Of a stretch of DNA of 64,000 nt, positions 26,973 through 35,279 are shown piece after piece. Within the stretch, counting starts at the first letter, position 1. The number at the start of each line of letters is the position of its first letter. The translations under genes were made by a program, and so were the position numbers. The DNA is taken from assembly GCA_022827685.1 (NCBI GenBank), contig JAJEIH010000014.1, forward strand, positions 67,801 through 131,800, given 5' to 3'. Under the pieces are notes generated by a model. That model was given only the letters and a program-made list of their open reading frames with translations. It ran no database searches and was not told the DNA's origin. Source of the DNA: Alphaproteobacteria bacterium. Lineage in GTDB: Bacteria > Pseudomonadota > Alphaproteobacteria > Bin95.

Positions 26973-28514
26973 ATGAAGGCGATTCTCTCTGTTCTGCTTC
27001 TGGCGGCGGCCATTCTGGCGGCCGGCCCCGCGCCGGCGGCGCGCTATGCCGCGGTCGTCATCGACGCCGACAGCGGCGCCGTGCTCCACGGCGAGCGGTC
27101 CACGGCGCGGCGCTATCCGGCATCGCTGACCAAGATGATGACGGTCTATCTCATTTTCGAGCGGCTTCGCAGCGGCAAGTACAAACTCTCGACCCGCATG
27201 AAGGTGCCGCACCGCGCGACCCTGCAGCCGCCGTCCCGGCTCGGCCTCAAACGGGGTTCGACGATCACCGTCCGCGACGCCATCAGGGCCCTTGTCGTCA
27301 AGTCGGCGAACGACGTCGCCACGACCGTCGCCTACTTCATCGCCGGCAGCGAGCGGAAATTCGCGAAGGTGATGAACCGCAAGGCGCGAGAGCTCGGCAT
27401 GCACCGCACCTCGTTCCGCAACGCCTCCGGGCTCTGGCATTCGAAGCAATGGACCACGGCCCGCGACATGGCCCGGCTGGCGCGCGCCCTCATGCGGAAT
27501 TTCCCGCAGTATTACGACTATTTCTCCCTGAAATCGTTCAAGTTCAGGGGCCGCACCTACCGCTCGCACAACCGCCTGCTGCGGCGCTATTCCGGCGCTG
27601 ACGGGCTGAAGACCGGCTACATCTCCAAATCGGGATTCAATCTGGCCTTTTCGGCCGTTCGCAAGGGCCGCCGGCTGATTACCGTGGTCATGGGCGGGCG
27701 TACGGCCCGCTCGCGCGACCGCCATGTCGCGAAGCTGACGGACCGCATCTTCGCCCGGCTGAAGCCGCGTCCGGCCGTTAGTGAAAGCGGCCTCGTCTGG
27801 GCCGTGCAGGTGGGCGCAGTGCGGAACAGGTCCGCCGCCCGCGGCCTTGCGCGCGCCGCAGCGCTGAAAGTCGGCACACCGCAGGGAGGCGCCTGGGGAG
27901 CCTGGCCCAGGGCGCGCCGCAATGGCGGCACGATCTACCAGGCGCGCCTGGTTGGCTACAGCAAGCGCGATGCCCGGCAGGCCTGCCGCAGCCTCAAGAA
28001 GCGGCGCACGGACTGCTTCGTCGTCCGCCATGGCGCAGCTCCCGCCATGGCGCCGCTGCCAGTGCCGTCGCCCGGGGCCGCGCCGCCGCCGGCCTCGACG
28101 GCGACTGCTGCCGCCGCGCCTGCGCCTGCGCCCGGTTCGCCTTCGCCGGCGAAGGCGAAGCAGGCCGCGCCGGCCACGCCGGTATCCAGGCTGCCCGCCA
28201 TGGCCGCGGTGCCGAAGCTGCCGCCGGCGCAATCGGCGCGCGCGGGAGGATACGCGGTGCAGGTCGGCGTCTATGCCAGCCAGAAACGGGCGCGCCGGCA
28301 GGCGCTGGCCGCTGCGGACCTGCTGCGCGGCCTGCCGAGCGGGGTTTATGCCGGCGCCTGGCCGATGAGGGCGTCCAGCGGGCGCAAGCTCTATCGGGCC
28401 CGCCTTACCGGGTTCGTGGAAGACGACGCCAGACGCGCCTGCGCCGACCTCCGGCGCAAGAACCGCGACTGTCTGGTCCTGCTTCACCGCACGGGGCGCA
28501 AGGCGCGCGCGTGA
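26973..28514 (+). CDS. Serine-type D-Ala-D-Ala carboxypeptidase (S11) with two SPOR-like repeats
   Basis: A 513-residue periplasmic penicillin-binding protein. A signal peptide (residues 1-23, ending APAA) precedes the S11 domain with SLTK at 51-54 (nucleophile S51), SAN at 111-113 and KTG near 213. It trims pentapeptides in peptidoglycan. The C-terminal part holds two SPOR-like repeats (VWAVQVGAVRNRSAARG... and YAVQVGVYASQKRARRQA...), each about 75 residues, joined by an Ala/Pro-rich linker. SPOR domains bind denuded glycan at the septum. RBS AAGGAGGG precedes the ATG. The downstream hydrolase overlaps by 4 bases. Confidence 0.9.
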   Translation: MKAILSVLLLAAAILAAGPAPAARYAAVVIDADSGAVLHGERSTARRYPASLTKMMTVYLIFERLRSGKYKLSTRMKVPHRATLQPPSRLGLKRGSTITVRDAIRALVVKSANDVATTVAYFIAGSERKFAKVMNRKARELGMHRTSFRNASGLWHSKQWTTARDMARLARALMRNFPQYYDYFSLKSFKFRGRTYRSHNRLLRRYSGADGLKTGYISKSGFNLAFSAVRKGRRLITVVMGGRTARSRDRHVAKLTDRIFARLKPRPAVSESGLVWAVQVGAVRNRSAARGLARAAALKVGTPQGGAWGAWPRARRNGGTIYQARLVGYSKRDARQACRSLKKRRTDCFVVRHGAAPAMAPLPVPSPGAAPPPASTATAAAAPAPAPGSPSPAKAKQAAPATPVSRLPAMAAVPKLPPAQSARAGGYAVQVGVYASQKRARRQALAAADLLRGLPSGVYAGAWPMRASSGRKLYRARLTGFVEDDARRACADLRRKNRDCLVLLHRTGRKARA

Positions 28515-29395
28515 CCCGCCGGGGCAAGGCGCCGGTGAGCCCGCCGTCCGCGGTGGCCGCTGCCATCCGCGCCGTCGAGGCGGAAGCGGCGGTCAGGACT
28601 TCGCCATGCGGCGACGGCGAGATGGTCTGGCGGGTCTTCGGCGAGCCGGGTGCGCCGCCGCTCATGCTGATGCATGGCGGCTACGGCTCCTGGTGGCACT
28701 GGTTCCGCAATGTCCGCTCGCTCGCGCGGGGCCGCCGGGTCTATGCCTGCGACACGCCCGGCCTCGGCGAGTCCGCCCCGCCGCCCGACCGGAGGGACAT
28801 CGACTCGATCGGGAGAATCGTCGCCGACGGCCTGCGGCATGTCCTTGAGGAGCGCGGCCAGCGGGTCGATCTCGTGGGATTTTCCTTCGGCGGCATTGTG
28901 GGCGGCCATGCTGCGCCCTACTTGCCGGACCTGCTGAACAGCTTCACCATGGTCGGCGTCGGCGCGATGGGGCTGCGCCGGGCGCGGGGGCCGGCGCTGG
29001 AGCGGTTCCGACGGGACATGACGCCGGCCCAGCTGAGGAGCCTTGCGCGGCGCAATCTCGAAATCCTGATGCTGGCCGACCCGCGCGCCGTGGACGACTT
29101 CGCGGTCCACATGCAGGTCACCAACACGATGCGCGCCGTCACCAAGAGCCGCTGGGTGAGCGCGACGCCGGCGCTTCGCGGCCGCCTGCCGCTCATCGAG
29201 GCGCCGCTGGCCGCGATGTGGGGTGAATGGGACTGGACCGCATGGCCGTTCTTCCGCGAGCGCGTCGCCGCCGTTCGCGCCATCCGGCCGGACGCGCGCA
29301 TCGCCATGGTGCCGCGCGCCGGGCACTGGGCCATGTACGAACAGCCGGAGGCCTTCGAGCAGGCGCTCCGGGAGGTTCTGCCCGAGCGGCATTGA
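28511..29395 (+). CDS. Alpha/beta hydrolase
   Basis: A 294-residue alpha/beta-hydrolase. The oxyanion segment HGGYGS is at 55-60, the nucleophile elbow GFSFGG at 123-128 (S125), and the catalytic His in the C-terminal AGHWAMYEQP. An acidic residue before it (WDWTAW region) could complete the triad. No signal peptide, so cytoplasmic. The GTG start overlaps the carboxypeptidase stop (GTGA), implying coupled translation, but no substrate can be inferred. Confidence 0.82.
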   Translation: MTRRGKAPVSPPSAVAAAIRAVEAEAAVRTSPCGDGEMVWRVFGEPGAPPLMLMHGGYGSWWHWFRNVRSLARGRRVYACDTPGLGESAPPPDRRDIDSIGRIVADGLRHVLEERGQRVDLVGFSFGGIVGGHAAPYLPDLLNSFTMVGVGAMGLRRARGPALERFRRDMTPAQLRSLARRNLEILMLADPRAVDDFAVHMQVTNTMRAVTKSRWVSATPALRGRLPLIEAPLAAMWGEWDWTAWPFFRERVAAVRAIRPDARIAMVPRAGHWAMYEQPEAFEQALREVLPERH

Positions 29396-29414
29396 GCCGA
29401 TTTCGAGGAGGGTC

Positions 29415-29489
29415 TGGAGCGGGAGACGAGATTTGAACTCGCGACCCTCACGTTGGCAACGTGATGCTCTACCTCTGAGCTACTCCCGC
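29415..29489 (-). tRNA. tRNA-Gly (anticodon GCC)
   Basis: On the minus strand the 75-nt sequence begins GCGGGAGTAGCTCAG and ends CTCCCGCTCCA. The acceptor stem GCGGGAG pairs with CTCCCGC. The D-arm has AGAGGTAGAGC, the anticodon stem TCACG/CGTGA encloses the loop TTGCCAA with anticodon GCC (29455-29457), and the T-loop reads GTTCAAATC. CCA is encoded at 29417-29415. Confidence 0.97.
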
Positions 29490-29607
29490 GTCAGGCTGCG
29501 CAACATAGGCAAAATCGCGCCGGGCGCAAGCGCAAAGTCCGGATGCGTTCCGGCGTGGGGACGGGGGAGCGCGGAAAGTCGGGAGCAGGGCAGGCAGGGG
29601 CATAAGA

Positions 29608-29636
29608 TTAACATTGTTTTTTTGTAAAAATGTAAT
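29608..29636 (+). promoter_or_regulatory. Promoter and probable operator of the PIN toxin-antitoxin operon
   Basis: A near-consensus promoter: TTAACA (29608-29613), 17-base spacer, TGTAAT (29631-29636), in a short AT-rich island. Inside it, ACATT (29611-29615) and AATGT (29629-29633) form an inverted repeat that continues two more pairs inward with one mismatch, a fitting site for autorepression by the antitoxin. Expected transcription start is near 29643, about 30 bases before the ATG. Confidence 0.55.
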
Positions 29637-29673
29637 TTATGGTAATGGAATTAGGCGGTGAGGGAGGTTCGTC

Positions 29674-30207
29674 ATGGCGGTCATCAAGGTTGCGGACGAA
29701 GTCTGGCTGGCGGCGGCTTCGCTTCATCGCCGGCATCCGGACAGGGAAGACTTCTCGGTCTCGGAGATCGTCGCGCAGGCGGAGGCCGGGAACGCGACCG
29801 GCGCCGGCTCCCTGCGGCCAGGCGTACAGATTCACGCCTATCAGCATTGCGTCGCCAACCGCAGGCCCAACCCGGCCCGGTTACGCATGCTGACGGAGAC
29901 ATCGAGGGGGCGCCGCCGTCTCTACCGGCCGGGCGACGACTGCCATCCGGACCGGCTTTCCGGCGCGTCGCTTCCCGAGCGGGAGGCGCTGCCGCCTGCC
30001 TGTCGGGAACTGCTCGATTGGTATCATGACGACTATCTGACGCGGGAAACCCACGGCGCCGGCGAGGAGGCGTTATCCATGAACGAAGCGGCGAGCGAGT
30101 GGCCCGTTGCCGACCCGATTCTCGCCCTGGCGGGCAGCGGCAGGGAGATATGGGCGGATGAGGACGCCGACGCCTATGTCCGGCGCCTTCGCGAGGGTTG
30201 GGAATGA
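29674..30207 (+). CDS. Putative antitoxin paired with a PIN-domain toxin
   Basis: A 177-residue protein I do not recognise as a classic antitoxin class. Residues about 5-95 look like a compact, basic winged-helix-like domain (SVSEIVAQAEAGN, IHAYQHCVANRRPNPARLRML). The C-terminal tail, DPILALAGSGREIWADEDADAYVRRLREGWE-like at 147-177, is the short segment commonly seen at the end of antitoxins that wrap around PIN toxins. It overlaps the toxin gene by 4 bases (ATGA) and has a GGGAGG ribosome site. Cytoplasmic DNA-binding role inferred. Confidence 0.68.
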   Translation: MAVIKVADEVWLAAASLHRRHPDREDFSVSEIVAQAEAGNATGAGSLRPGVQIHAYQHCVANRRPNPARLRMLTETSRGRRRLYRPGDDCHPDRLSGASLPEREALPPACRELLDWYHDDYLTRETHGAGEEALSMNEAASEWPVADPILALAGSGREIWADEDADAYVRRLREGWE

Positions 30208-30626
30208 GCCGGATCTTCTGGGACACCAACCTGTTCATCTACCTTTTCGAGGGCGCGGACGAAGAAGCCGAGCGCGTTGCGGCGCTTCGCAGGCGAATGA
30301 TCGAGAGGCGGGACCAATTGCTCACCTCCACGCTCACGCTTGGCGAGCTTCTCGTCAAACCTCTCGATGCGGGGCGCAGGGACCTGGCGCGCCGCTATAC
30401 ACAGGCGATTGAAACGGCGGCCGCGATATTGCCCTTCGACCGGGCCGCGGCCCGTGCGTTTGCCGAAATTCGCCGGGACCGCTCGATCCGGCCGCCGGAC
30501 GCCATCCAGCTGGCTTGCGCGGCGGCGGTGGGCACGGACCTGTTTCTTACGAACGACAGACGCCTTGCCCGCAAGCATATCCAGGGCATTCAGTTCATCC
30601 AGTCGCTCAACGAGGCGGTGATCTAG
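30204..30626 (+). CDS. PIN-domain ribonuclease toxin (VapC-like)
   Basis: A 140-residue PIN domain. The four conserved acidic positions are visible: D7 (WDTNLF), E48 (TLGELL), D99 (PPDAIQLA) and D118 (LTNDRRL). These bind Mg/Mn for endoribonuclease cleavage, typically of tRNA or rRNA in VapC toxins. Translation is coupled to the upstream antitoxin by the ATGA overlap. A TTG six bases earlier is in frame but less likely. The operon ends here, before a GC-rich palindrome and the TPP riboswitch. Confidence 0.85.
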   Translation: MSRIFWDTNLFIYLFEGADEEAERVAALRRRMIERRDQLLTSTLTLGELLVKPLDAGRRDLARRYTQAIETAAAILPFDRAAARAFAEIRRDRSIRPPDAIQLACAAAVGTDLFLTNDRRLARKHIQGIQFIQSLNEAVI

Positions 30627-30718
30627 CCCGCATTTCTCCCCAGGGTCTTGGAAACGCGGCGATGGTGTGGCGGGGGCAAGGCCTTGCCAAAGCCCCGGGC
30701 GGCGTCCATTTTGACCGT

Positions 30719-30811
30719 TCCACTCGGGGGAGCCGCCATCCCGCGGCTGAGAGGTCCCGCAATCGGGACGACCCCAGGAACCTGATCCGGTTAGTACCGG
30801 CGGAGGGAGCG
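30719..30811 (+). promoter_or_regulatory. TPP riboswitch (THI element)
   Basis: The conserved THI-box parts appear in order: CACTCGGGGG, GGCTGAGAGG, ACCCCAGGAACCTGATCCGG, TTAGTACCGGCG and GGAGGGAGC. CTGAGA and ACCTGATC are the pyrimidine- and pyrophosphate-binding elements. The 3' strand contains the GGAGGGAG that also serves as the ribosome site of the next gene, which starts at 30813, so ligand binding would block translation. It controls the thiamine-precursor ABC transporter operon. Confidence 0.95.
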
Positions 30812-30812
30812 T

Positions 30813-31529
30813 GTGGGCGAGGCTGCGCCGGACATAGAATTTGCCGTCGATATTCGCGGCGCCGCGCTTTCCTATGGGGGAGCGCCGCTGTTCGACGGGC
30901 TCGACATTCGCCTGGAGGCCGGGCTCTGGACCTGCCTGCTGGGTCCGAGCGGTGTCGGCAAGACGAGCCTGCTGCGGCTGATCGCCGGTCTTGACGGCGC
31001 AGCCGCCGGCCGGGTGCGCACCGGCCCTGTCGCTTATATGGGCCAGAACGATTTGCTGCTCCCCTGGGCCAGCGCGCTGGACAACGCGGTGCTGGGCGCC
31101 AGGCTGCGCGGCGAGAGGCCGGACTTCCAACGGGCGCGCCGCCTGCTTTCCGAGGTCGGCCTTGCGGCCTCTGTGGGGGCCCGCCCGGCGACGCTCTCGG
31201 GCGGCGAGCGCCAGCGGGTCGCGCTGGTCCGCACGCTGATGGAGGACCGGGCGGTCGTGCTGATGGACGAGCCGTTCGGCAGCCTCGATGCGATCACCCG
31301 CCACGCGGCGCAGGACCTCGCGGCGCGCATGCTGGCGGGGCGGACCGTGCTGCTCGTTACGCATGACCCGCTGGAGGCGCTGCGTCTCGGAGACCGTATT
31401 TATGTCCTGACCGGCCGGCCGGCGGCTCTGGAGGCGCTGCCGGCGCCGGACCTTGCACCGCCGCGCGATGTGCGCGACCCGGCGGTTCTGGTAGCGCAAG
31501 GCGACCTGCTTGCGAGGCTCGCGGCATGA
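30813..31529 (+). CDS. thiZ: ABC transporter ATP-binding protein, thiamine precursor uptake
   Basis: A 238-residue ABC ATPase: Walker A GPSGVGKT (44-51), Q-loop Q78 (YMGQND), signature LSGGERQR (128-135), Walker B VVLMDEP (148-154) and switch H184. It energises import of a thiamine precursor such as formylaminopyrimidine. Assignment comes from the TPP riboswitch in front and the ThiX/ThiY-type genes behind; alone it looks like any nitrate/taurine/aminopyrimidine-type importer ATPase. The GTG at 30813 lies right behind the riboswitch. It overlaps thiX by ATGA. Confidence 0.88.
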   Translation: MGEAAPDIEFAVDIRGAALSYGGAPLFDGLDIRLEAGLWTCLLGPSGVGKTSLLRLIAGLDGAAAGRVRTGPVAYMGQNDLLLPWASALDNAVLGARLRGERPDFQRARRLLSEVGLAASVGARPATLSGGERQRVALVRTLMEDRAVVLMDEPFGSLDAITRHAAQDLAARMLAGRTVLLVTHDPLEALRLGDRIYVLTGRPAALEALPAPDLAPPRDVRDPAVLVAQGDLLARLAA

Positions 31530-32305
31530 AAGCGGCCCTGCGCATGGGAATCGTTACGGCGGGGCTGCTGGTCGTCTGGCAGGCGATTGTTTCCGTCACC
31601 GGGGCGCAGCCCTTCATCCTTCCGGGACCGCCTGCCGTCGCGGCGGCGCTGGCCGGTCATTCGGGGCTTCTCCTGTCTCATGCCGGCACGACGCTGGCGG
31701 AAATCCTGCTCGGCCTCGTCCTCGGCGCGGCGCTCGGCGCATTTTCGGCGCTGGTGATCGCCCATGTCCGTCCGGCGCGGCTATGGCTGCTGCCCGTCCT
31801 GGTCGCAAGCCAGGCCGTTCCGGTGTTCGCCATCGCGCCGGTTCTGGTGCTCTGGCTCGGCTACGGCATGGCCTCCAAGGTGGCGATGGCGGTGCTCATC
31901 ATCTTCTTTCCGGTGACGGCCGCCTTCTATGACGGCCTTTCCCGCACAGACCCAGGCTGGCTCGACCTCGCGCGCAGCATGGGCGCCTCGCGCTGGCGCC
32001 AGCTGGTCCATCTGCGCATCCCCGCGGCCCTGCCGGCCTGCGCGTCCGGCCTGCGGGTCGCTACGGCGGTTGCGCCCATCGGCGCCGTGGTGGGCGAGTG
32101 GGTCGGGGCGTCCGCAGGGCTCGGCTATCTCATGCTGCACGCCAATGCGCGCATGCAGGTGGACCTGATGTTCGCCGCGCTGGTCGTGCTCGCGGCGATG
32201 GCGCTCATTCTCTACTTCACCGTCGACCGCCTGCTCCGCCTCGCGGTGCCCTGGCAAGCCGACACCCTTTGGCAAGATCAGGAAAAGGAGCCTGTTCAAC
32301 CATGA
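31526..32305 (+). CDS. thiX: ABC transporter permease, thiamine precursor uptake
   Basis: A 259-residue inner-membrane permease with about six helices and the ABC-coupling EAA-like loop (DLARSMGASRWRQLVHLRIPAALP) that contacts the ATPase. Family: BPD-transport-type permease of the nitrate/taurine/pyrimidine-precursor group. It overlaps the ATPase gene by 4 bases upstream and thiY by 4 bases downstream. Substrate specificity is inferred from riboswitch control and the NMT1-like binding protein. Confidence 0.88.
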   Translation: MKAALRMGIVTAGLLVVWQAIVSVTGAQPFILPGPPAVAAALAGHSGLLLSHAGTTLAEILLGLVLGAALGAFSALVIAHVRPARLWLLPVLVASQAVPVFAIAPVLVLWLGYGMASKVAMAVLIIFFPVTAAFYDGLSRTDPGWLDLARSMGASRWRQLVHLRIPAALPACASGLRVATAVAPIGAVVGEWVGASAGLGYLMLHANARMQVDLMFAALVVLAAMALILYFTVDRLLRLAVPWQADTLWQDQEKEPVQP

Positions 32306-33243
32306 AAATCCGCCTCCCGGCGCTTGTCGCCGCGTGCCTGCTCGCCGCTCCTCCGGCGGCGGCGGAGGAGAAGCTCACCGTGCTGCTCGACTGGTTCATC
32401 AATCCGGATCACGGGCCGCTCTATGTGGCGCAGGAGCGGGGCTATTTCGCCGAGGCCGGCCTGTCGGTGGAGTTCGTGCCGCCCGCCGACCCGAACGATC
32501 CGCCGAAGATCGTGGCGGCCGGCAAGGCGGACCTCGCGGTCTCCTACCAGCCGCAATTGCACATGCAGGCGGCCGCGGGCCTGCCGCTGGTGCGCATTGC
32601 TACCCTGGTGGCCACGCCGCTCAACACGATCGTGGTGCTTGAGGACAGCCCGATCCGCACGATCGCCGACCTCAAGGGCAAGCGGGTGGGCTATTCCGTG
32701 GCGGGGCTGGAAGACGCCCTGCTCGAAGGCGTGCTCCAGCCCCACGGGCTCACGATGGACGATATCGAGAAGGTGAACGTCAACTGGTCGTTGTCGCCGT
32801 CGCTCATCGCGGGCCAGGTCGATGCCGTGATCGGCGCGTTTCGCAATTTCGAGCTGAACCAGATGGATATCGTGGGCCATCCGGGCCGCGCCTTCTATCT
32901 CGAAGAAGAGGGCGTGCCGCCCTATGACGAGCTGATCGTCGTCGCGCACAAGGACACGCTCGACCGTCCCGCCTACCGCGCCTTCGTGGACGCCGTGGAG
33001 CGCGGCGTCCAGTACATGATTAACCATCCCGAGGAGTCCTGGGCGCTGTTCATCGCCGGCGACCGCAAGGACCTCGATGACGAACTCAACCGGCGCGCCT
33101 GGCGGGACACGCTGCCGCGTTTCGCGCTCAGGCCGGCGGCGCTCGACCGGCGGCGCTATGAGCGGTTCGCCGAATTCGTCGTGGAGCGCGGCCTGGTGGA
33201 AGCCCTGCCGCCGGTGGAGACCTACGCGGTGGAGCTGCAATAG
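32302..33243 (+). CDS. thiY: Substrate-binding protein, NMT1/THI5-like, thiamine precursor uptake
   Basis: A 313-residue periplasmic binding protein. The signal peptide is residues 1 to about 22 (LVAACLLAAPPAAAEE). The mature protein begins KLTVLLDWFINPDHGPLYVAQERGYF, the hallmark of NMT1/THI5-like proteins that bind formylaminopyrimidine-type precursors, followed by VAAGKADLAVSYQP. An AAAAGGAG ribosome site precedes the ATG at 32302. It is the last gene of the riboswitch-controlled operon. Confidence 0.92.
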   Translation: MKIRLPALVAACLLAAPPAAAEEKLTVLLDWFINPDHGPLYVAQERGYFAEAGLSVEFVPPADPNDPPKIVAAGKADLAVSYQPQLHMQAAAGLPLVRIATLVATPLNTIVVLEDSPIRTIADLKGKRVGYSVAGLEDALLEGVLQPHGLTMDDIEKVNVNWSLSPSLIAGQVDAVIGAFRNFELNQMDIVGHPGRAFYLEEEGVPPYDELIVVAHKDTLDRPAYRAFVDAVERGVQYMINHPEESWALFIAGDRKDLDDELNRRAWRDTLPRFALRPAALDRRRYERFAEFVVERGLVEALPPVETYAVELQ

Positions 33244-33256
33244 CCGGCGTCGCCGC

Positions 33257-33892
33257 TCAGACCGTCGTCTTGCCCTTGAAGCCGCAGAGATCGGCGACCG
33301 TGCAGGCCGGGCAGTCGGGCTTTCGCGCCTTGCAGACATAACGTCCGTGCAGGATGAGCCAGTGGTGGGCATGCAGCTTGCGGTGCGCCGGCACGCGCCG
33401 CTCGAGCTTCTTCTCCACGTCCAGCGGCGTCTTGCCGGGCGCGAGGCCGGTGCGGTTGCCGACGCGGAAGATATGCGTGTCCACCGCGATGGTCGGCCGG
33501 CCGAAAGCCGTGTTGAGGACGACATTGGCCGTCTTGCGGCCGACGCCGGGCAGGCGTTCCAGCGCCTCCCGGCTATCGGGCACCGCGCTCCCGTGTTCCT
33601 CGACCAGGATGCGCGAAAGCCCGATGACATTGCGCGCCTTGGCGTTGAAGAGGCCGATGGTGCGGATATGGCGGCGCACGCCGTCCTCGCCGAGCGCGAG
33701 CATCGCCTCCGGCGTGTCGGCCTCGGCAAAGAGGGTCTTCGTGGCCTTGTTGACGCCCGCATCGGTCGCCTGGGCGGACAGCACGACCGCGACCAGCAGC
33801 GTGTAGGGGTTGACGTAGTGCAGCTCCCCCTGCGGCTCCGGCAGGGCGGCCGCCAGGCGGTCGAAGAAGGTGCCGATATCCGCCTTTTTCAT
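33257..33892 (-). CDS. nth: Endonuclease III
   Basis: A 211-residue base-excision repair glycosylase/AP lyase for oxidised pyrimidines. The helix-hairpin-helix [12 protein letters not shown] carries catalytic K120; D138 is in AVDTHIF. The [4Fe-4S] cluster ligands C187, C194, C197 and C203 follow the C-x6-C-x2-C-x5-C spacing. Its ATG overlaps the stop of trpS by 4 bases, so the pair is co-transcribed. Convergent with thiY. Confidence 0.97.
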   Translation of the reverse strand: MKKADIGTFFDRLAAALPEPQGELHYVNPYTLLVAVVLSAQATDAGVNKATKTLFAEADTPEAMLALGEDGVRRHIRTIGLFNAKARNVIGLSRILVEEHGSAVPDSREALERLPGVGRKTANVVLNTAFGRPTIAVDTHIFRVGNRTGLAPGKTPLDVEKKLERRVPAHRKLHAHHWLILHGRYVCKARKPDCPACTVADLCGFKGKTTV

Positions 33893-34905
33893 GCGCCCGG
33901 GCGCGGGGTGAGGAAGCCGACGATCTCCCTGACCTCGCTCATCGTTGCAGAAGCGATGTCGCCCGCCCTCGCCGCCCCGTCGGCCAGCACGCCGTCGATA
34001 TAGCCGGGGTCGGCCGTCAGGCGGCGCATCTCGGAGGTGACCGGCGAGAGCACTTCCACCGCCAGCTCGGAGAGCGCGGCCTTGAAGTCGGAGAAGCCGC
34101 GTCCGCCGAACTCGCGGCAGACCGCCGCTTCATCCACTCCGGCAAGCGCGGCGTGGATGCCGATGAGATTTTCGGCTTCCGGCCGGCCTTCCAGTCCCCC
34201 CGGCTCGCTCGGCAGCGCCTCGGGGTCGGTCTTCGCCCGGCGGATCTTTTGCGCGATCGCGTCGGCGTCGTCCGACAGGTTGATGCGGGAATTGGCCGAG
34301 GGGTCGGACTTGCTCATCTTCGCGGTGCCGTCGCGCAGGCTCATCACCCGGGTCGCGGCGCCGAAAATGCGCGGCTCCGGCAGCACGAACGCGTCGCAAT
34401 CGTAGTGGCGGTTGAACGCGCCCGCGACATCCCGCGCGAGCTCCAGATGCTGCTTCTGATCCTCGCCTACCGGCACATCGCTTGCGCGGTAGAGCAGGAT
34501 GTCGGCGGCCATGAGCACGGGATAGGCGAAGAGCCCGACCGCGGCGGCGTCGCGGCGCTTGCCGGCCTTTTCCTTGAACTGGGTCATGCGGTTCAGCCAG
34601 CCCATCGGAGCATGGCAGTTCAGCACCCAGGCAAGCTCCGCATGGGCGGACACCATGCTCTGGTTGAACACGATGCAACGCTCGGCATCGATTCCGGAGG
34701 CGATATAGGCGGCGGTCACCTCGCGGGTGTTGGCGGCCAGTTCAACGGGGTCCTGCGGGACCGTGATGGCATGCAGGTCGACGATGCAGAAAATGCAATT
34801 GAAGTCGAAGTCCTGCTGCATCCCCACCCAGTTGCGGATGGCGCCCAGATAGTTCCCGAGATGCAGGTTTCCGGTCGGCTGGATGCCGGAGAAAATTCGC
34901 TTCAT
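33889..34905 (-). CDS. trpS: Tryptophanyl-tRNA synthetase
   Basis: A 338-residue class I aminoacyl-tRNA synthetase. The HIGH-equivalent is in [15 protein letters not shown] (residues 7-21) and the KMSKS loop in [13 protein letters not shown]. Length is normal. ATGs at 34962 and 34920 are also in frame, but the family almost always starts at MKR[10 protein letters not shown], which is the ATG at 34905. It is upstream of nth with a 4-base overlap. Confidence 0.97.
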   Translation of the reverse strand: MKRIFSGIQPTGNLHLGNYLGAIRNWVGMQQDFDFNCIFCIVDLHAITVPQDPVELAANTREVTAAYIASGIDAERCIVFNQSMVSAHAELAWVLNCHAPMGWLNRMTQFKEKAGKRRDAAAVGLFAYPVLMAADILLYRASDVPVGEDQKQHLELARDVAGAFNRHYDCDAFVLPEPRIFGAATRVMSLRDGTAKMSKSDPSANSRINLSDDADAIAQKIRRAKTDPEALPSEPGGLEGRPEAENLIGIHAALAGVDEAAVCREFGGRGFSDFKAALSELAVEVLSPVTSEMRRLTADPGYIDGVLADGAARAGDIASATMSEVREIVGFLTPRPGA

Positions 34906-35012
34906 GGTCCACCGTTCCATAATCGGCGGGCGGTTTATCCGCACGGGAAGGCCGGGGGTCAAGGGCGGCGCCGTCTCGACGGGGCAGGCGGGCGCGGCTA
35001 TATGGTGAAGCC

Positions 35013-35279
35013 ATGACCAGGGTCGAGATGTACTCCAGCTCGTGGTGCCCCTTCTGCCACCGGGCGAAACGGTTGCTGAAGAGCAAGGGCGTCGAGTTCG
35101 CCGAATACAATGTGGACGCCGCGCCGGCCCTGCGCAGCGAGATGATGAACCGGTCCGGCGGCCGGCGCACGGTGCCGCAGATCTTTATCGCCGGCGCGCA
35201 TGTGGGCGGCTCCGACGAGCTGGCGGCCCTGGAGCGGGCAGGGCACCTCGATGCGATGCTGGAGGGAGCCGCGCCATGA
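35013..35279 (+). CDS. grxC: Glutaredoxin 3
   Basis: An 88-residue thioredoxin-fold protein that reduces disulfides with glutathione. Active-site C12-P-F-C15, then the cis-proline TVPQIFI and the GGSDEL glutathione-binding segment. The ATG follows GGTGAAGCC and the stop overlaps the next gene's start (ATGA). Divergent from trpS. Confidence 0.96.
   Translation: MTRVEMYSSSWCPFCHRAKRLLKSKGVEFAEYNVDAAPALRSEMMNRSGGRRTVPQIFIAGAHVGGSDELAALERAGHLDAMLEGAAP

Noticed and set aside
29415-30626. Integration of the PIN toxin-antitoxin operon at tRNA-Gly
   Set aside because: The operon lies at the 5' side of the tRNA and no duplicated tRNA 3' end was seen.
30668-30702. Intrinsic terminator after the PIN toxin gene
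   Set aside because: A GC-rich palindrome (CGGGG...CCCCG) is present but without a following T-run; too weak to call.
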